DNA of 35,900 nucleotides from Rhodospirillaceae bacterium (GTDB lineage Bacteria; Pseudomonadota; Alphaproteobacteria; JAEULC01). Below, in pieces: positions 7,789 through 17,300 of this stretch. Position 1 is the stretch's first letter. Each line of letters starts with the position of its first letter. The notes under the pieces are model-generated. The model saw only the letters and a program-made list of their open reading frames with translations. It was not told the DNA's origin and made no database searches. A program made the position numbers and the translations under genes. The stretch lies in the NCBI GenBank assembly GCA_023266845.1, contig JAHFPH010000023.1, positions 1-35,900 of the forward strand, in the 5' to 3' direction.

Positions 7789-9852
7789 GTGAGCGCGCTG
7801 GTACGTTTCCTAACGCGCAAGCGCGCCGGCGGCGTCGCCCAGCGCGACGTGCCGGTCGAGGGCGACCGCGTCCGCTTCGGCCGCGGCGCCGACAACGAGG
7901 CGTACCTGAACGATCCGCGCGTGGCGCCGTACCACGCCGCGCTCGAGGCGCGCGTCAACGGCGTCTACGTCGAATCGCTCGCCGGCCTCGAGATCATGCT
8001 GAACGGCATGATCGTCGAGCGCGCCTGGCTGCGCGTGGGCGACGTGCTGGCGATCGGCCCCTACGACGTGACGCTGATCGACCCGCCCGCCGGGCAGTCG
8101 CTGGCGGTGACGGTCGAGCTGAAGCGCCCGATGGGCGACGATCTGCAGAAACTGATCCAGCGCAGCCGCCTGAGCCTCGAGCAGACCTCCCTCAGCCGTC
8201 GCCGCTTGGCCTGGGGATCGACGCTGCTGGTGCTGGGCCTGTTCCTGGTCTGGCCGATCGCCGCGTTTCTGAATCCGGCGCGCGCTCCCGACACCGACGC
8301 CAACAAAAACTACCTGTGGCGCGCGGACCTGCCGTGGAACTCGGGCCCGATCTCGTTCGTGCACCAGCCGATCGCGCAGCAATGCAACCGCTGCCACCAG
8401 ACTCCGTTCGTGATGGTGCGCGACGAGGCCTGCACCGCCTGCCACGAGACCATCCAGCACCATGCCGATCCGAAGAAGTTCAAATTCGCCGAGCTGACCG
8501 ACGACCGCTGCGAGCATTGCCACAAGGAGCATAACGGCGTCGTTCAGATCACGCTGCGCGACCAGCCGTTCTGCGCGAATTGCCACGGCGCCTTCCGCGA
8601 AAAGGCGCCCAACTCGACGCTGCTCGCCGCCGCCGATTTCCGCACCGCCCATCCCGAGTTCCGCCCGACCGTGTCGGTGGATCCGGTGGCCGGGCGGTTC
8701 GATCGCGTAAGCCTGGCGGCCACGCCGCGCCCGAAAGAAAATTCCGGCCTGACCTTCCCGCACGACAAGCATCTGCGCGCCGGCGGCATCCGCGGGCCCG
8801 ACAAGCTGGAGCAGCTGGACTGCAACTCGTGCCATGTTCCGGCGCCGGGCGGGGCGCTGATGGCGCCGGTGACCATGGAGCTGCATTGCCAGCGCTGCCA
8901 CGAGCTGGCGTTCGAGCCGCTGTCGCGCGGGCGGCACCTGATGCACGGCAATGTCGAACACGTGGCGCTGACGATCCGCGAATACTACTCGGACGTGGCG
9001 CTGCGCGGCGGCTTCGCCGATCCGACCGCGCCGGCGGTGGTGCGCCGGCGTCCTTTGGACAAAGTGCTGACGAAGACCGAGGAGCGCGAGGCCCTGGCCT
9101 GGGCCGAAACGCGCGCCCAGCAGGCGTTGGATTTCGTGTTCGGGTCCAAGGCGGTGTGCGGCACCTGCCACCAGGCGGTTTCGTCCGGCGCGGGCGCGGA
9201 CAAGCGCTATGGCATCGTGAAGCCGCGCGTGGCCGAACGCTGGCTGCCCAAGGGCGTGTTCCGCCATTCCGCGCACTCGACCGAGACCTGCCAGCGCTGC
9301 CACGCGCTCGACGTCACCGATCCGCCCAAATTCCTCGCGCGGGTCAAGGACGCGCTGCCGGTTTTCGCCGACGCGTTGCAGGCCGTCGAGAGTTCAGACC
9401 CGGTGCTGGCCGGGCTGAAGGCCGCGGCCGGACCGCTGAAGCAGGCGCCATGGTCGCCCGACCTAGCCGATGCCGCCATCTCGCTGGCGCTGGTGGTGGC
9501 GACCGAGGATCTGCCGCAGGCCAAGGGACTGGCCGTGGCCCGGCGCGCCGCCGAGGACGTGGTGGGGTCGATCTGGTCCGACGAGTCCGCCGATATCCTG
9601 CTGCCGGGGATCGCCTCCTGCCGCCAATGCCATACCGGCGACCCCGGCTTCGAATGGGTGCGTCCGGCAAACCGCACCACAAGCGATTGTGTCACCTGCC
9701 ATTACTTCCATGTGCCCGAGCTGGGCCCGATGCGCCCCGTGGCCAAGACCGAGGAAGGCCCCAAAGTGCCTGGCCAATACAAAACCGGCAGCGCGGCGAA
9801 AGACAGTTCGATCAAGGCGATGCAATCCGGTATTCGCAACTCGCGGCAATAA
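7789..9852 (+). CDS. FHA domain - TM - decaheme cytochrome c
   Basis: 687 aa. Residues about 20-105 look like a forkhead-associated (FHA) domain (VRFGRGADNEAYLNDPRVAPYHAALEA split as GRG then PYHAAL), which in known cases binds phosphothreonine peptides. One TM helix lies at about 139-160, followed by a region with ten CXXCH heme sites between residues 199 and 638: CNRCH, CTACH, CEHCH, CANCH, CNSCH, CQRCH, CGTCH, CQRCH, CRQCH, CVTCH. CXXCH hemes are attached in the periplasm, so the FHA part must face the cytoplasm. It may take electrons from the cytochrome b encoded just upstream (6 bp gap) and pass them to periplasmic or outer-membrane carriers. The start is a GTG with only a weak ribosome-binding site, suggesting translational coupling. 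An FHA domain fused to a decaheme cytochrome is uncommon. Confidence 0.9.
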   Translation: MSALVRFLTRKRAGGVAQRDVPVEGDRVRFGRGADNEAYLNDPRVAPYHAALEARVNGVYVESLAGLEIMLNGMIVERAWLRVGDVLAIGPYDVTLIDPPAGQSLAVTVELKRPMGDDLQKLIQRSRLSLEQTSLSRRRLAWGSTLLVLGLFLVWPIAAFLNPARAPDTDANKNYLWRADLPWNSGPISFVHQPIAQQCNRCHQTPFVMVRDEACTACHETIQHHADPKKFKFAELTDDRCEHCHKEHNGVVQITLRDQPFCANCHGAFREKAPNSTLLAAADFRTAHPEFRPTVSVDPVAGRFDRVSLAATPRPKENSGLTFPHDKHLRAGGIRGPDKLEQLDCNSCHVPAPGGALMAPVTMELHCQRCHELAFEPLSRGRHLMHGNVEHVALTIREYYSDVALRGGFADPTAPAVVRRRPLDKVLTKTEEREALAWAETRAQQALDFVFGSKAVCGTCHQAVSSGAGADKRYGIVKPRVAERWLPKGVFRHSAHSTETCQRCHALDVTDPPKFLARVKDALPVFADALQAVESSDPVLAGLKAAAGPLKQAPWSPDLADAAISLALVVATEDLPQAKGLAVARRAAEDVVGSIWSDESADILLPGIASCRQCHTGDPGFEWVRPANRTTSDCVTCHYFHVPELGPMRPVAKTEEGPKVPGQYKTGSAAKDSSIKAMQSGIRNSRQ

Positions 9853-10081
9853 CGGGCCGGGCGCTTAATCGAAAGTTATCCACAGGCCCAAAAGGTTTGT
9901 TTCCCAAATGCCACAGAGTGGCGAAAACGCCCGCTATCAAGGTAATTCACGGGTGATTTTCTTCTGGCGATTTGGCCGCCGGATATACTTGCCGCATCCG
10001 GGCGGTGGGTTGGTCGATCCGGGCTAAAACGACGAAAAAAACAATGGGTTGGGGCCGTATCGCGCGGTCCTGTGGGGCACG
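9853..10081. other. 229-bp AT-richer intergenic region inside the redox cluster
   Basis: This is the largest gap in the redox cluster and less GC-rich than its surroundings. It holds a DnaA-box-like TTATCCACA (9876-9884), an imperfect hairpin CCGCCGGAT/ATCCGGGCGG (9976-9984 with 9996-10005), and inside that hairpin a -10-like TATACT (9984-9989) without a good -35. It may contain a second promoter for the genes from 10082 onward. I see no small gene in it. Confidence 0.45.
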
Positions 10082-10570
10082 ATGTCAGGGGACTGGGGAC
10101 AGGTCCTTACGCGACCCAAAGCGCTATTCGACGCCGCTTTCCGTCAAGGCACGCCGGCGGTTGCAATCCTGCTTGTCTTCATCCTGCTGCCGCTGATGAC
10201 GCCAGCCGCCCTGGCCGGCGACACGCTGACCACTCAGGGCGCGCGTCTGTCGCCGATCTTCATGCCGTCGGGCAGTGCCGATTTGCGCCGCAGCGTCGAT
10301 CTGGGCGCCGATCAGCCGGCCGCCACCTACGTCACCGCGCGCACGCTGGGCGGCGCGCTGCTGGCGCGCAACCGCAACGGGTATTGGCTGCCCTGGAGCG
10401 GGCGCGAGGAAGACCTGGCCGACAACGGCTTCACCGCCGCCGACGGCAAGCTGGAATTCAAGCTGCTGAAGGAAGCGATTCCCGCCGCGCAACTGCCGAT
10501 GACCGTGACCATCGGCTATCGCACATCGGCGGGATTGAAGTTCGGCATGTTCGAGATCAGGCCGCAATGA
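10082..10570 (+). CDS. small exported protein of unknown function in the redox cluster
   Basis: 162 aa; family not recognised. Residues 1-25 are mildly basic, 26-45 are hydrophobic (AILLVFILLPLMTPAALA) with a good signal-peptidase site before GDTLTT, so it is probably exported. The mature part of about 117 residues has alternating beta-type stretches (TYVTARTLGGALLARNRNG; AAQLPMTVTIGYRTSAG) and no Cys, so it holds no c-type heme. ATG 10082 is preceded by GTGGGG; a TTG at 10049 would add 11 residues. Its stop overlaps the start of the GlcG/HbpS-type gene (ATGA), implying coupled translation and a shared role, for example as an accessory subunit of that protein. Confidence 0.7.
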   Translation: MSGDWGQVLTRPKALFDAAFRQGTPAVAILLVFILLPLMTPAALAGDTLTTQGARLSPIFMPSGSADLRRSVDLGADQPAATYVTARTLGGALLARNRNGYWLPWSGREEDLADNGFTAADGKLEFKLLKEAIPAAQLPMTVTIGYRTSAGLKFGMFEIRPQ

Positions 10571-12582
10571 CCCGGCGCGCGCTGCATAGCCCGATCGCCG
10601 CGGCGCTGGCGCTGTGCCTCAATGCCGGCGTTGCCCTGGCGCAAGGCAACACCCTCAGCGTGCAGGCGGTCAGCCTCAGCGATATCGACGTCGGCATCAT
10701 CGTGGCCCAGGCGGTGCAGGAGGCGCGCGCGCGCGGCCGGCCCGCGACCATCGCGGTGGTCGACCGCGTCGGCAACGTGCTGAGCGTGTTCCGCATGACC
10801 GGCGCGCCGGTCAACCTGGTCATCACGTCGCAGCGCAACCCGGAAATTCCGCAGAACAACGGGCTGGAGCATGTCGAGCGCGTGCTGGCCCCGCTCAACG
10901 GCAATCCCACCACGGACCTCGCCGCCATCGCCAAGGCGATCACCGGCGCGTATCTGTCGTCCTCGGGCAACGCGTTCAGCTCGCGCACCGCCAGCCAGAT
11001 CATCCAGGAGAACTTCAACCCCCAGGAATTCCGCTCGCCCGGCGGCCCCCTCTTCGGCGTGCAGTTCAGCCAGCTGCCGTGCTCGGATTTGAACCTGCGC
11101 GGGCCGGCGGTGGGCTTGGGGCCGAAGCGCTCGCCTTTGGGCCTGTCGGGCGATCCGGGCGGGTTGCCGCTGTACAAGGGCGGTTTCGTGGTCGGCGGAA
11201 TCGGCGTCGAATCCGACGGCTTCTACAGCATCGATCGCATCATCTTCGACATCGACACCTCGGACGACGAGCTGATCACGGTCGCGGGCGCGTTCGGCTA
11301 CGACGCGCCGAACGAAATCCGCGCCAACCGGATCGCGGTCGGCGGTCGCACGCTGCGCTACGTCGATCGCGATCTGCATGACCGCAACAACCCGCTGTTC
11401 TCGTACCCGCCGGGGGCACCGCCCTTCGCCGCGATCAACGGCGCGCAGGGCGCGCTGGTGGCCGTGCAAAGCTATTTTCCCGGCGCGAACAACCGCTCGG
11501 GCACGATCTACGGCCAGGAAGCCTCGGGCTACGCGCCCGAGCCCACGGGCGTGTACACGGACCCCGGCGTGCCGGCGGCATTCGTGCTGCGCGATCCGGC
11601 CGCCACGGGCAGCAATCGTTTCCCGCCGATCGCCGGCACCGCGCCGGCCGGCAACGCGCTGACCGCCGCCGAGGTCGCGACCATCATCAAGAACGCGCTG
11701 AAGGTCGCCTATGACGGGCGCGCGCAGATCCGCAAGCCGCTGAACAGCTTCATCCAGGTGACCGTCTCGGTGGTCGACATCAACGGCGTGGTGCTGGCGC
11801 TGGCGCGCACGCCCGACGCGCCGGTGTTCGGCACCGACGTGTCGCTGCAAAAAGCCCGCAGCGCCATGTTCTTCAGTCGCGGCGGCAACGTGGTGCCCAC
11901 CGGCTCGGCGGCCACGCTGCTCAACGGCTACAACTCACCGCTGGCGACCGGCCTTGGCCAGGCCGTGAGCAAGAACGCACTGGGCGTCAGCATCCCAAAC
12001 TACGTGCGTCAGTTCCAGGTCTTCGTCTATCCGCAATCGCTGCACGACGGCGTGGCGTACAGCGCGCGCGGCTTGGGCAATCTGCACCGGCCGTTCTATC
12101 CCGACGGGGTGGACGGCGCGCCGAACGGCCCCTTGAGCACGCGCTACGACACCTGGAGCGTGTTCAACGACGGGCTGCAACTCGACCTGATCGTCGATAA
12201 CATCGCCCAGCACCTGATCTTCCTGCAGACCGGCGCGGGCGACACCGCCGCGCAATGCTCGTTCCTGCCCGCCACGCAGATCGGCACGCCGCTGCCGCTG
12301 GCCAACGGCCTGCAGATCTTCGCCGGCGGCTTCCCGATCTACCGCAACAACGTGCTGGTGGGCGGCGTGGGCGTATCGGGCGACGGCATCGACCAGGACG
12401 ACATGGTCAGCTTCTTCGGCCTGCACAATGCCGCGCTCAAGCTCGGCTCCGGTGTCGGCAACGCGGCGGCCAATCTGCGCGACGATCAGCTGTCGCCCCA
12501 GGGCGTGCGGCTGCGCTGGGTCAACTGCCCGTTCCAGCCGCGCGCCGGCGGCCACGACCAGAACATCTGCCGGGGCAAGTGA
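10567..12582 (+). CDS. exported tandem GlcG/HbpS (DUF336)-like protein
   Basis: 671 aa with a clear Sec signal peptide (AAALALCLNAGVALA, cleavage near residue 26). Two GlcG/HbpS-like units are seen. Unit 1 begins with LSDIDVGIIVAQAVQEA and ATIAVVDRVGNVLSVFRM and closes with GGLPLYKGGFVVGGIGVESD (about 199-218). Unit 2 begins with LTAAEVATIIKNALKVA (about 364) and TVSVVDINGVVLALAR and closes with GGFPIYRNNVLVGGVGVSGD (about 587-606). Ordinary GlcG/HbpS proteins are about 140-180 aa, so both units here hold long insertions of about 100 residues or more. Some family members bind heme or sense redox state; here it may be a periplasmic redox or heme-binding partner. It has no CXXCH. It overlaps the previous gene by 4 bp and lies 1 bp before the barrel gene. 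Confidence 0.82.
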   Translation: MTRRALHSPIAAALALCLNAGVALAQGNTLSVQAVSLSDIDVGIIVAQAVQEARARGRPATIAVVDRVGNVLSVFRMTGAPVNLVITSQRNPEIPQNNGLEHVERVLAPLNGNPTTDLAAIAKAITGAYLSSSGNAFSSRTASQIIQENFNPQEFRSPGGPLFGVQFSQLPCSDLNLRGPAVGLGPKRSPLGLSGDPGGLPLYKGGFVVGGIGVESDGFYSIDRIIFDIDTSDDELITVAGAFGYDAPNEIRANRIAVGGRTLRYVDRDLHDRNNPLFSYPPGAPPFAAINGAQGALVAVQSYFPGANNRSGTIYGQEASGYAPEPTGVYTDPGVPAAFVLRDPAATGSNRFPPIAGTAPAGNALTAAEVATIIKNALKVAYDGRAQIRKPLNSFIQVTVSVVDINGVVLALARTPDAPVFGTDVSLQKARSAMFFSRGGNVVPTGSAATLLNGYNSPLATGLGQAVSKNALGVSIPNYVRQFQVFVYPQSLHDGVAYSARGLGNLHRPFYPDGVDGAPNGPLSTRYDTWSVFNDGLQLDLIVDNIAQHLIFLQTGAGDTAAQCSFLPATQIGTPLPLANGLQIFAGGFPIYRNNVLVGGVGVSGDGIDQDDMVSFFGLHNAALKLGSGVGNAAANLRDDQLSPQGVRLRWVNCPFQPRAGGHDQNICRGK

Positions 12583-12583
12583 C

Positions 12584-14395
12584 GTGACGCGCGCACGGCA
12601 TATCCTGGTATCGGCGGCGCTGCTGCTGGCGCTGGCGGCGGCCGCGTTCGCCGGCAAGGAGCGCATCGACCTTGCCGCCGGGGACGGCGAGGCGGTGCTG
12701 GCCCAGGAGCAGGAGGCCCAGCGCCGCGCCGTACCCGGCAAGCCCGCGGTCGACGCGCAGCAGCCCCAGCCCACCGACAACCCCGGCGCCGTGCCGCCGC
12801 CCCAGCCCAATACGCCGCGCGAATTCATTCCGGTGCCCGACCGCTGGCGCTTGAGCGACGCGATCGGCGTGCAGAACGAGATCGGCGACCCCTACAAGCA
12901 GAACTGGCTGAAGGGCGACCGGCCGATCGCGGGCAGGGACTGGTTCCTGAATTTCTCGGCGATTTCCGACACGGTGATGGAGCCGCGCCGCGTGCCCACT
13001 CCGGTGGCCTTCGCGTCGTCCGCGCGCAACCTGTCGAACGATCAGTTCTCGAAGAACAGCCAGTTCCTGATCAACCAGAACCTGATCGCCTCGTTGTCGC
13101 TGATCAAGGGCAACACCGCGTTCAAGCCGCCCGATTTCGAGCTGCGCGTCACGCCGGTGTTCAACTTCAATCGAACCCAGGTCGATGAAGTCGGCCTGCT
13201 CGACGCCAACCCGGCCAAGGGCAAGACGCGCAACGATTCGCACCTCGCGCTGTCCGAAGCCTTCGCCGATTACCACGTCCACAACGTCTCCGAGCGCTTC
13301 GACTTCGACTCGGTGCGCGTCGGCATCCAGCCCTTCTCGTCCGATTTCCGCGGCTTTCTGTTCCAGGACAGCCAGCTGGGCATCCGCCTGTTCGGCGACC
13401 GCTTCAACAACAAATTCCAATACAACCTGGCCTGGTTCCGTAAGCTGGACAAGGACACGAACAGCGGCCTCAACGACGTGACGCGCCGGGTGCGCGACGA
13501 CGATATCTTCATCGCCAACGTCTACATGCAGGACTTCTTCACGGTCGGCTACACGCCGCAGTTCACCGTGATCCACAACCGCAACCGCGAGGACGACCGC
13601 GTTTTCTACGACGACAACGACTTCCAGCAGCGCCCCGCGGTGATCGGCGACGGCCGCTCGCGGCGCTACAACGTCACGTATCTGGGCTTCAACGGCGACG
13701 GGCATTTCGGCCGCGTCAACCTGACCCACTCGATCTACGGGGCGCTCGGCACCGACAAGAACAACCAGTTCACCGGGCGCGAGGCCGATATCCGCGCCTA
13801 TTTCGCGGCGTTCGAGCCGTCGGTGGATTTCGACTGGATCCGCGTGCGCGGCTCGTTGCTTTACGCCAGCGGCGACAAGGACGCGAACGACAACACCGAA
13901 ACCGGCTTCTCGGCGATCTTTGAAAACCCGCAATTCGCCGGCGCCGACACCAGCTACTGGATCCGCCAGGGCATCCCGTTCATCGGCGGCGGCAACGTGG
14001 CGCTGACGCAGCGCAACGGAGTCTTGGCCGAGCTGCGCAGCTCGAAGGAGCACGGCCAGTCGAACTTCAACAACCCCGGCATCATGCTGATCGGCGGCGG
14101 CGCCGATTTCGACGTGCTGCCCGAGCTGCGCGTGTCGACCAACATCAACTATCTGCGCTTCGCCGACACCTCCAGCCTGGAATTCCTGCGCAACCAGGGT
14201 GAAATTTCCAAGAACATCGGCTGGGACATCTCGGCCGCGGCGACCTATCGCCCGTTCAACAACCAGAACGTGGTGTTCCGCCTGTCGGGCGCGATCCTGG
14301 TGCCGGGCGAAGGGTTGAAGCGGCTTTATTCGACCGACGACACCGACCAGTCGCTGCTCTATTCCGTTCTCGCCAACCTGATCCTGACATATTAG
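12584..14395 (+). CDS. predicted outer-membrane beta-barrel (porin-like)
   Basis: 603 aa. Signal peptide at residues 1-23 (HILVSAALLLALAAAAFA), then a Gln/Pro-rich linker (about 35-75), then alternating amphipathic strands with frequent aromatic residues to the C-terminus, for example FELRVTPVFNFNRTQ, YNLAWFRKL, FFTVGYTPQFTVIHNRN and RYNVTYLGFNGDG. The last residues NLILTY end in an aromatic residue, the usual BAM-recognition signature of outer-membrane barrels. It has no heme motifs. It lies directly before the ten-heme gene (2 bp gap), the arrangement of porin-cytochrome conduits, but I recognise no MtrB-type signature such as its N-terminal CXXC. The start is GTG 12584, one base after the previous stop. 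Barrel topology is inferred from pattern only; an alternative is a solute porin. Confidence 0.72.
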   Translation: MTRARHILVSAALLLALAAAAFAGKERIDLAAGDGEAVLAQEQEAQRRAVPGKPAVDAQQPQPTDNPGAVPPPQPNTPREFIPVPDRWRLSDAIGVQNEIGDPYKQNWLKGDRPIAGRDWFLNFSAISDTVMEPRRVPTPVAFASSARNLSNDQFSKNSQFLINQNLIASLSLIKGNTAFKPPDFELRVTPVFNFNRTQVDEVGLLDANPAKGKTRNDSHLALSEAFADYHVHNVSERFDFDSVRVGIQPFSSDFRGFLFQDSQLGIRLFGDRFNNKFQYNLAWFRKLDKDTNSGLNDVTRRVRDDDIFIANVYMQDFFTVGYTPQFTVIHNRNREDDRVFYDDNDFQQRPAVIGDGRSRRYNVTYLGFNGDGHFGRVNLTHSIYGALGTDKNNQFTGREADIRAYFAAFEPSVDFDWIRVRGSLLYASGDKDANDNTETGFSAIFENPQFAGADTSYWIRQGIPFIGGGNVALTQRNGVLAELRSSKEHGQSNFNNPGIMLIGGGADFDVLPELRVSTNINYLRFADTSSLEFLRNQGEISKNIGWDISAAATYRPFNNQNVVFRLSGAILVPGEGLKRLYSTDDTDQSLLYSVLANLILTY

Positions 14396-14397
14396 CG

Positions 14398-17300
14398 ATG
14401 ACGCGGGCGATCCTCAAATCTCTGGCCGTTCTTGCGCTGTTCTCGGCGCCGGCTTTCGCGTCGGAGGAAGAGGCGCCGCAGAACATCGTCTACAAAACGC
14501 AGGCCCCCGCGCCGCGCGTGCAACCCCAGGCCGAGGCCGACGCGAAATCCGCGGGCTGCGTGACATGCCACGTCAAAACCGACTCGGCGTCGATGCACAC
14601 CGCCGAGGGCGTGGTGCTGGGCTGCGTCGATTGCCACGGTGGCGACGCCGCGGTGCGCGCGCCGGCCGGCGCGAAGCCCGGCGACGACGCCATGATCGCG
14701 GCGCAGAACCGGGCGCACGTGCTGCCGCGCTATCCGATCGCTTGGCACTATCCGTCAAGCGCCAACCCGCCGCGCACTTATACGCTGCTCAACCGCGAGG
14801 CGCCGGAATACATCCGCTTCGTCAATCCCAGCGACCTGCGCGTGGCGCGTGAGGCGTGCGGCGCCTGCCATCTGCCGATCATCCAGGCGGCCGAGCGCAG
14901 CATGATGGCGACCGGCGCGATGCTGTGGGGTGGCGCGGCCTACAACAACGGCATTCTGCCGTTCAAGAACTACATCGCCGGCGAGGGCTATACGCGCGAG
15001 GGCGTGCAGGCCACGCTGGTAAGCCCCGGCGAAACCGACCAGCAAAAACTCAAACGCGGCATCCTGCCCCGGCTTGTGCCGTTGCCGAATTGGGAGACCA
15101 TGCCGCCGGGCGATATTTTCCGCGTGTTCGAGCGCGGCGGGCGCAACATCATCACCCAGTTCCCCGAGATCGGTAACCCGAACTCGCTCGGGCAGCTGCA
15201 ACGCCTGGAAGAGCCGGGCCGGCCCGATATGCGCCAGTCGAACCGCGCCGAGGCAACGGGTCTGCGCATCGCCGTGCCGGTGATCAACATCCACAAGACG
15301 CGCCTCAACGACCCCCTCACCTGGTTTCTCGGCACCAACGACCAGCCCGGCGACTACCGCACCTCGGGCTGCGGCAGTTGCCACGTGGTCTACGCCAACG
15401 ACCGCGACCCGCGCCATTCAGGCGTGTACGCCAAGTTCGGGCACGACGGCACCTCGCAGAGCGCCGACCCAACCATTCCGCGAGGAACGCCCGGACATCC
15501 GCTGAAGCACAGCTTCACCAACGCGATTCCCACCTCGCAGTGCATGATCTGCCACATGCACCAGCCGAACGTGTTCTTGAACTCGATGCTCGGCTACACG
15601 ATGTGGGATTACGAATCCGACTCGCCGCACATGTTCCCGGAGAAACAACTTTATCCGTCGAACGCCGAGATGTTCGAAGCGCTGAGCCGCAATCCGGAAG
15701 AAGCGGTGATCCGCGGGCGCTGGCGCGACGTGGATTTCCTGAAGCGCGTTGCCGACAACAATTCCAAGCTTGGCGCCACGCAATTCGCCGATTATCACGG
15801 CCACGGCTGGAACTTCCGCGCCGTGTTCAAGCGCGACCGCAAGGGCAACCTGCTGGACGCGGTGGGCGAGAAGGTCGCCAACGACGACCCGCTGAAATTC
15901 AAGAAAGCCGTGCACATGTCGTCGGTCCATGTCGATTTCGGCATGCATTGCGTGGACTGCCATTTTTCGCAGGACGCGCACGGCAACGGATACCTGCACG
16001 GCGAGGTCGCCGACGCGATCGAGATCCGCTGCAAGGATTGCCACGGCACCTCGACCGCGTATCCGTCGCTTCAGACTTCCGGCCCCGCCGCGCAGCCCGG
16101 CGGGCGCGACCTGCGCCTGCTGCGCTTGAGCGACGGGCGCAAGCGCTTCGAATGGGTCGGCAACAAGCTGATCCAGCGCTCGGCGATGTATCCCGAGCTC
16201 GAATGGGAGGTGTCGCTGGTCAAGGACACGGTCGACCCCAACCACCCGCGCTACAACGAAAAGGCCGCGCGCGCGAAGCTGATGTCGCAAGGGCCGTCGA
16301 TGAAATGGGGGCCGGGCATAGCGCCCGAGAACCGCGCGCATAACGACGAGAACGTCGAGTGCTTCGCGTGCCACCTGTCGTGGACCACGAGCTGCGGCGG
16401 CTGCCATCTGCCGATCCAGGCGAACTGGAAAACCGAACGCCACCATTTCGAGGGCGGCGAGACGCGCAATTACGCCACCTACAATCCGCAGGTCGCGCGC
16501 GACGACATTTTCATCTTGGGCCGGCACAGCACGGTCAAGAACCACACCGTGGCGCCGATCCGCTCGACCTCGGCGCTGATCTTAAGCTCGACCAACATCA
16601 ACCGCGAGCGCATCTACATCCAGCAGCCGCCGATCGCCGCCAGCGGATTCTCAAGCCAGGTGTTCAACCCGCATTACCCGCACACCGAGCGCAAGGAAGA
16701 AACCAAGGGCTGCTCGGATTGCCATATCTCGGCCGAAAACGACAACAACGCGATCATGGCGCAGACCCTGGGCCTGGGCACCAACTTCATCAATTTCACG
16801 GGCTACAACGCCTGGGTCGGCGGCGAGGGCGGGTTCGACGCGGTGCGCGTGACCGAATGGGAAGAGCCGCAGGCCGTGATCGGCAGCTATCTGCACAAAT
16901 ACGCCTATCCCGACTGGTACCAGCGGCACCAGGAGCGCGGGCGGGAGCTCAAGGACAGCTTCACCAACGGCGCGGGCGACATACGCTGCATCCAGTTGCG
17001 CGGCGAATACCTGTTCGCCGCCGAAGGCAAAGCCGGCATGCGCGCCTACGACACGGCGTCGATCGCCAACAAGGGCTTCTCGCACCGCGTGATCACCGCG
17101 CCCGTGTCGCCGCTCGGCCAGGACACGAGCATCGCCGCCAAGAACGCGACCTGCGTGCAGCTCGCCACCACCCAGCCCGTGCACTGGGACCGCAACAAAA
17201 GCGATTTCATGCGCGTGGTGAACCAGGAACAGCCGATGCACGAAATCTACCGCTATGCCTTCATCAGCGACGCGGAGGAGGGGCTTATCCTGACCGATAT

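Noticed and set aside
9972-10196. Small gene in the gap before the exported 162-aa protein
   Set aside because: The frame is Arg/Cys/Ser-rich, overlaps the signal peptide of the real gene in another phase and lacks a ribosome-binding site.
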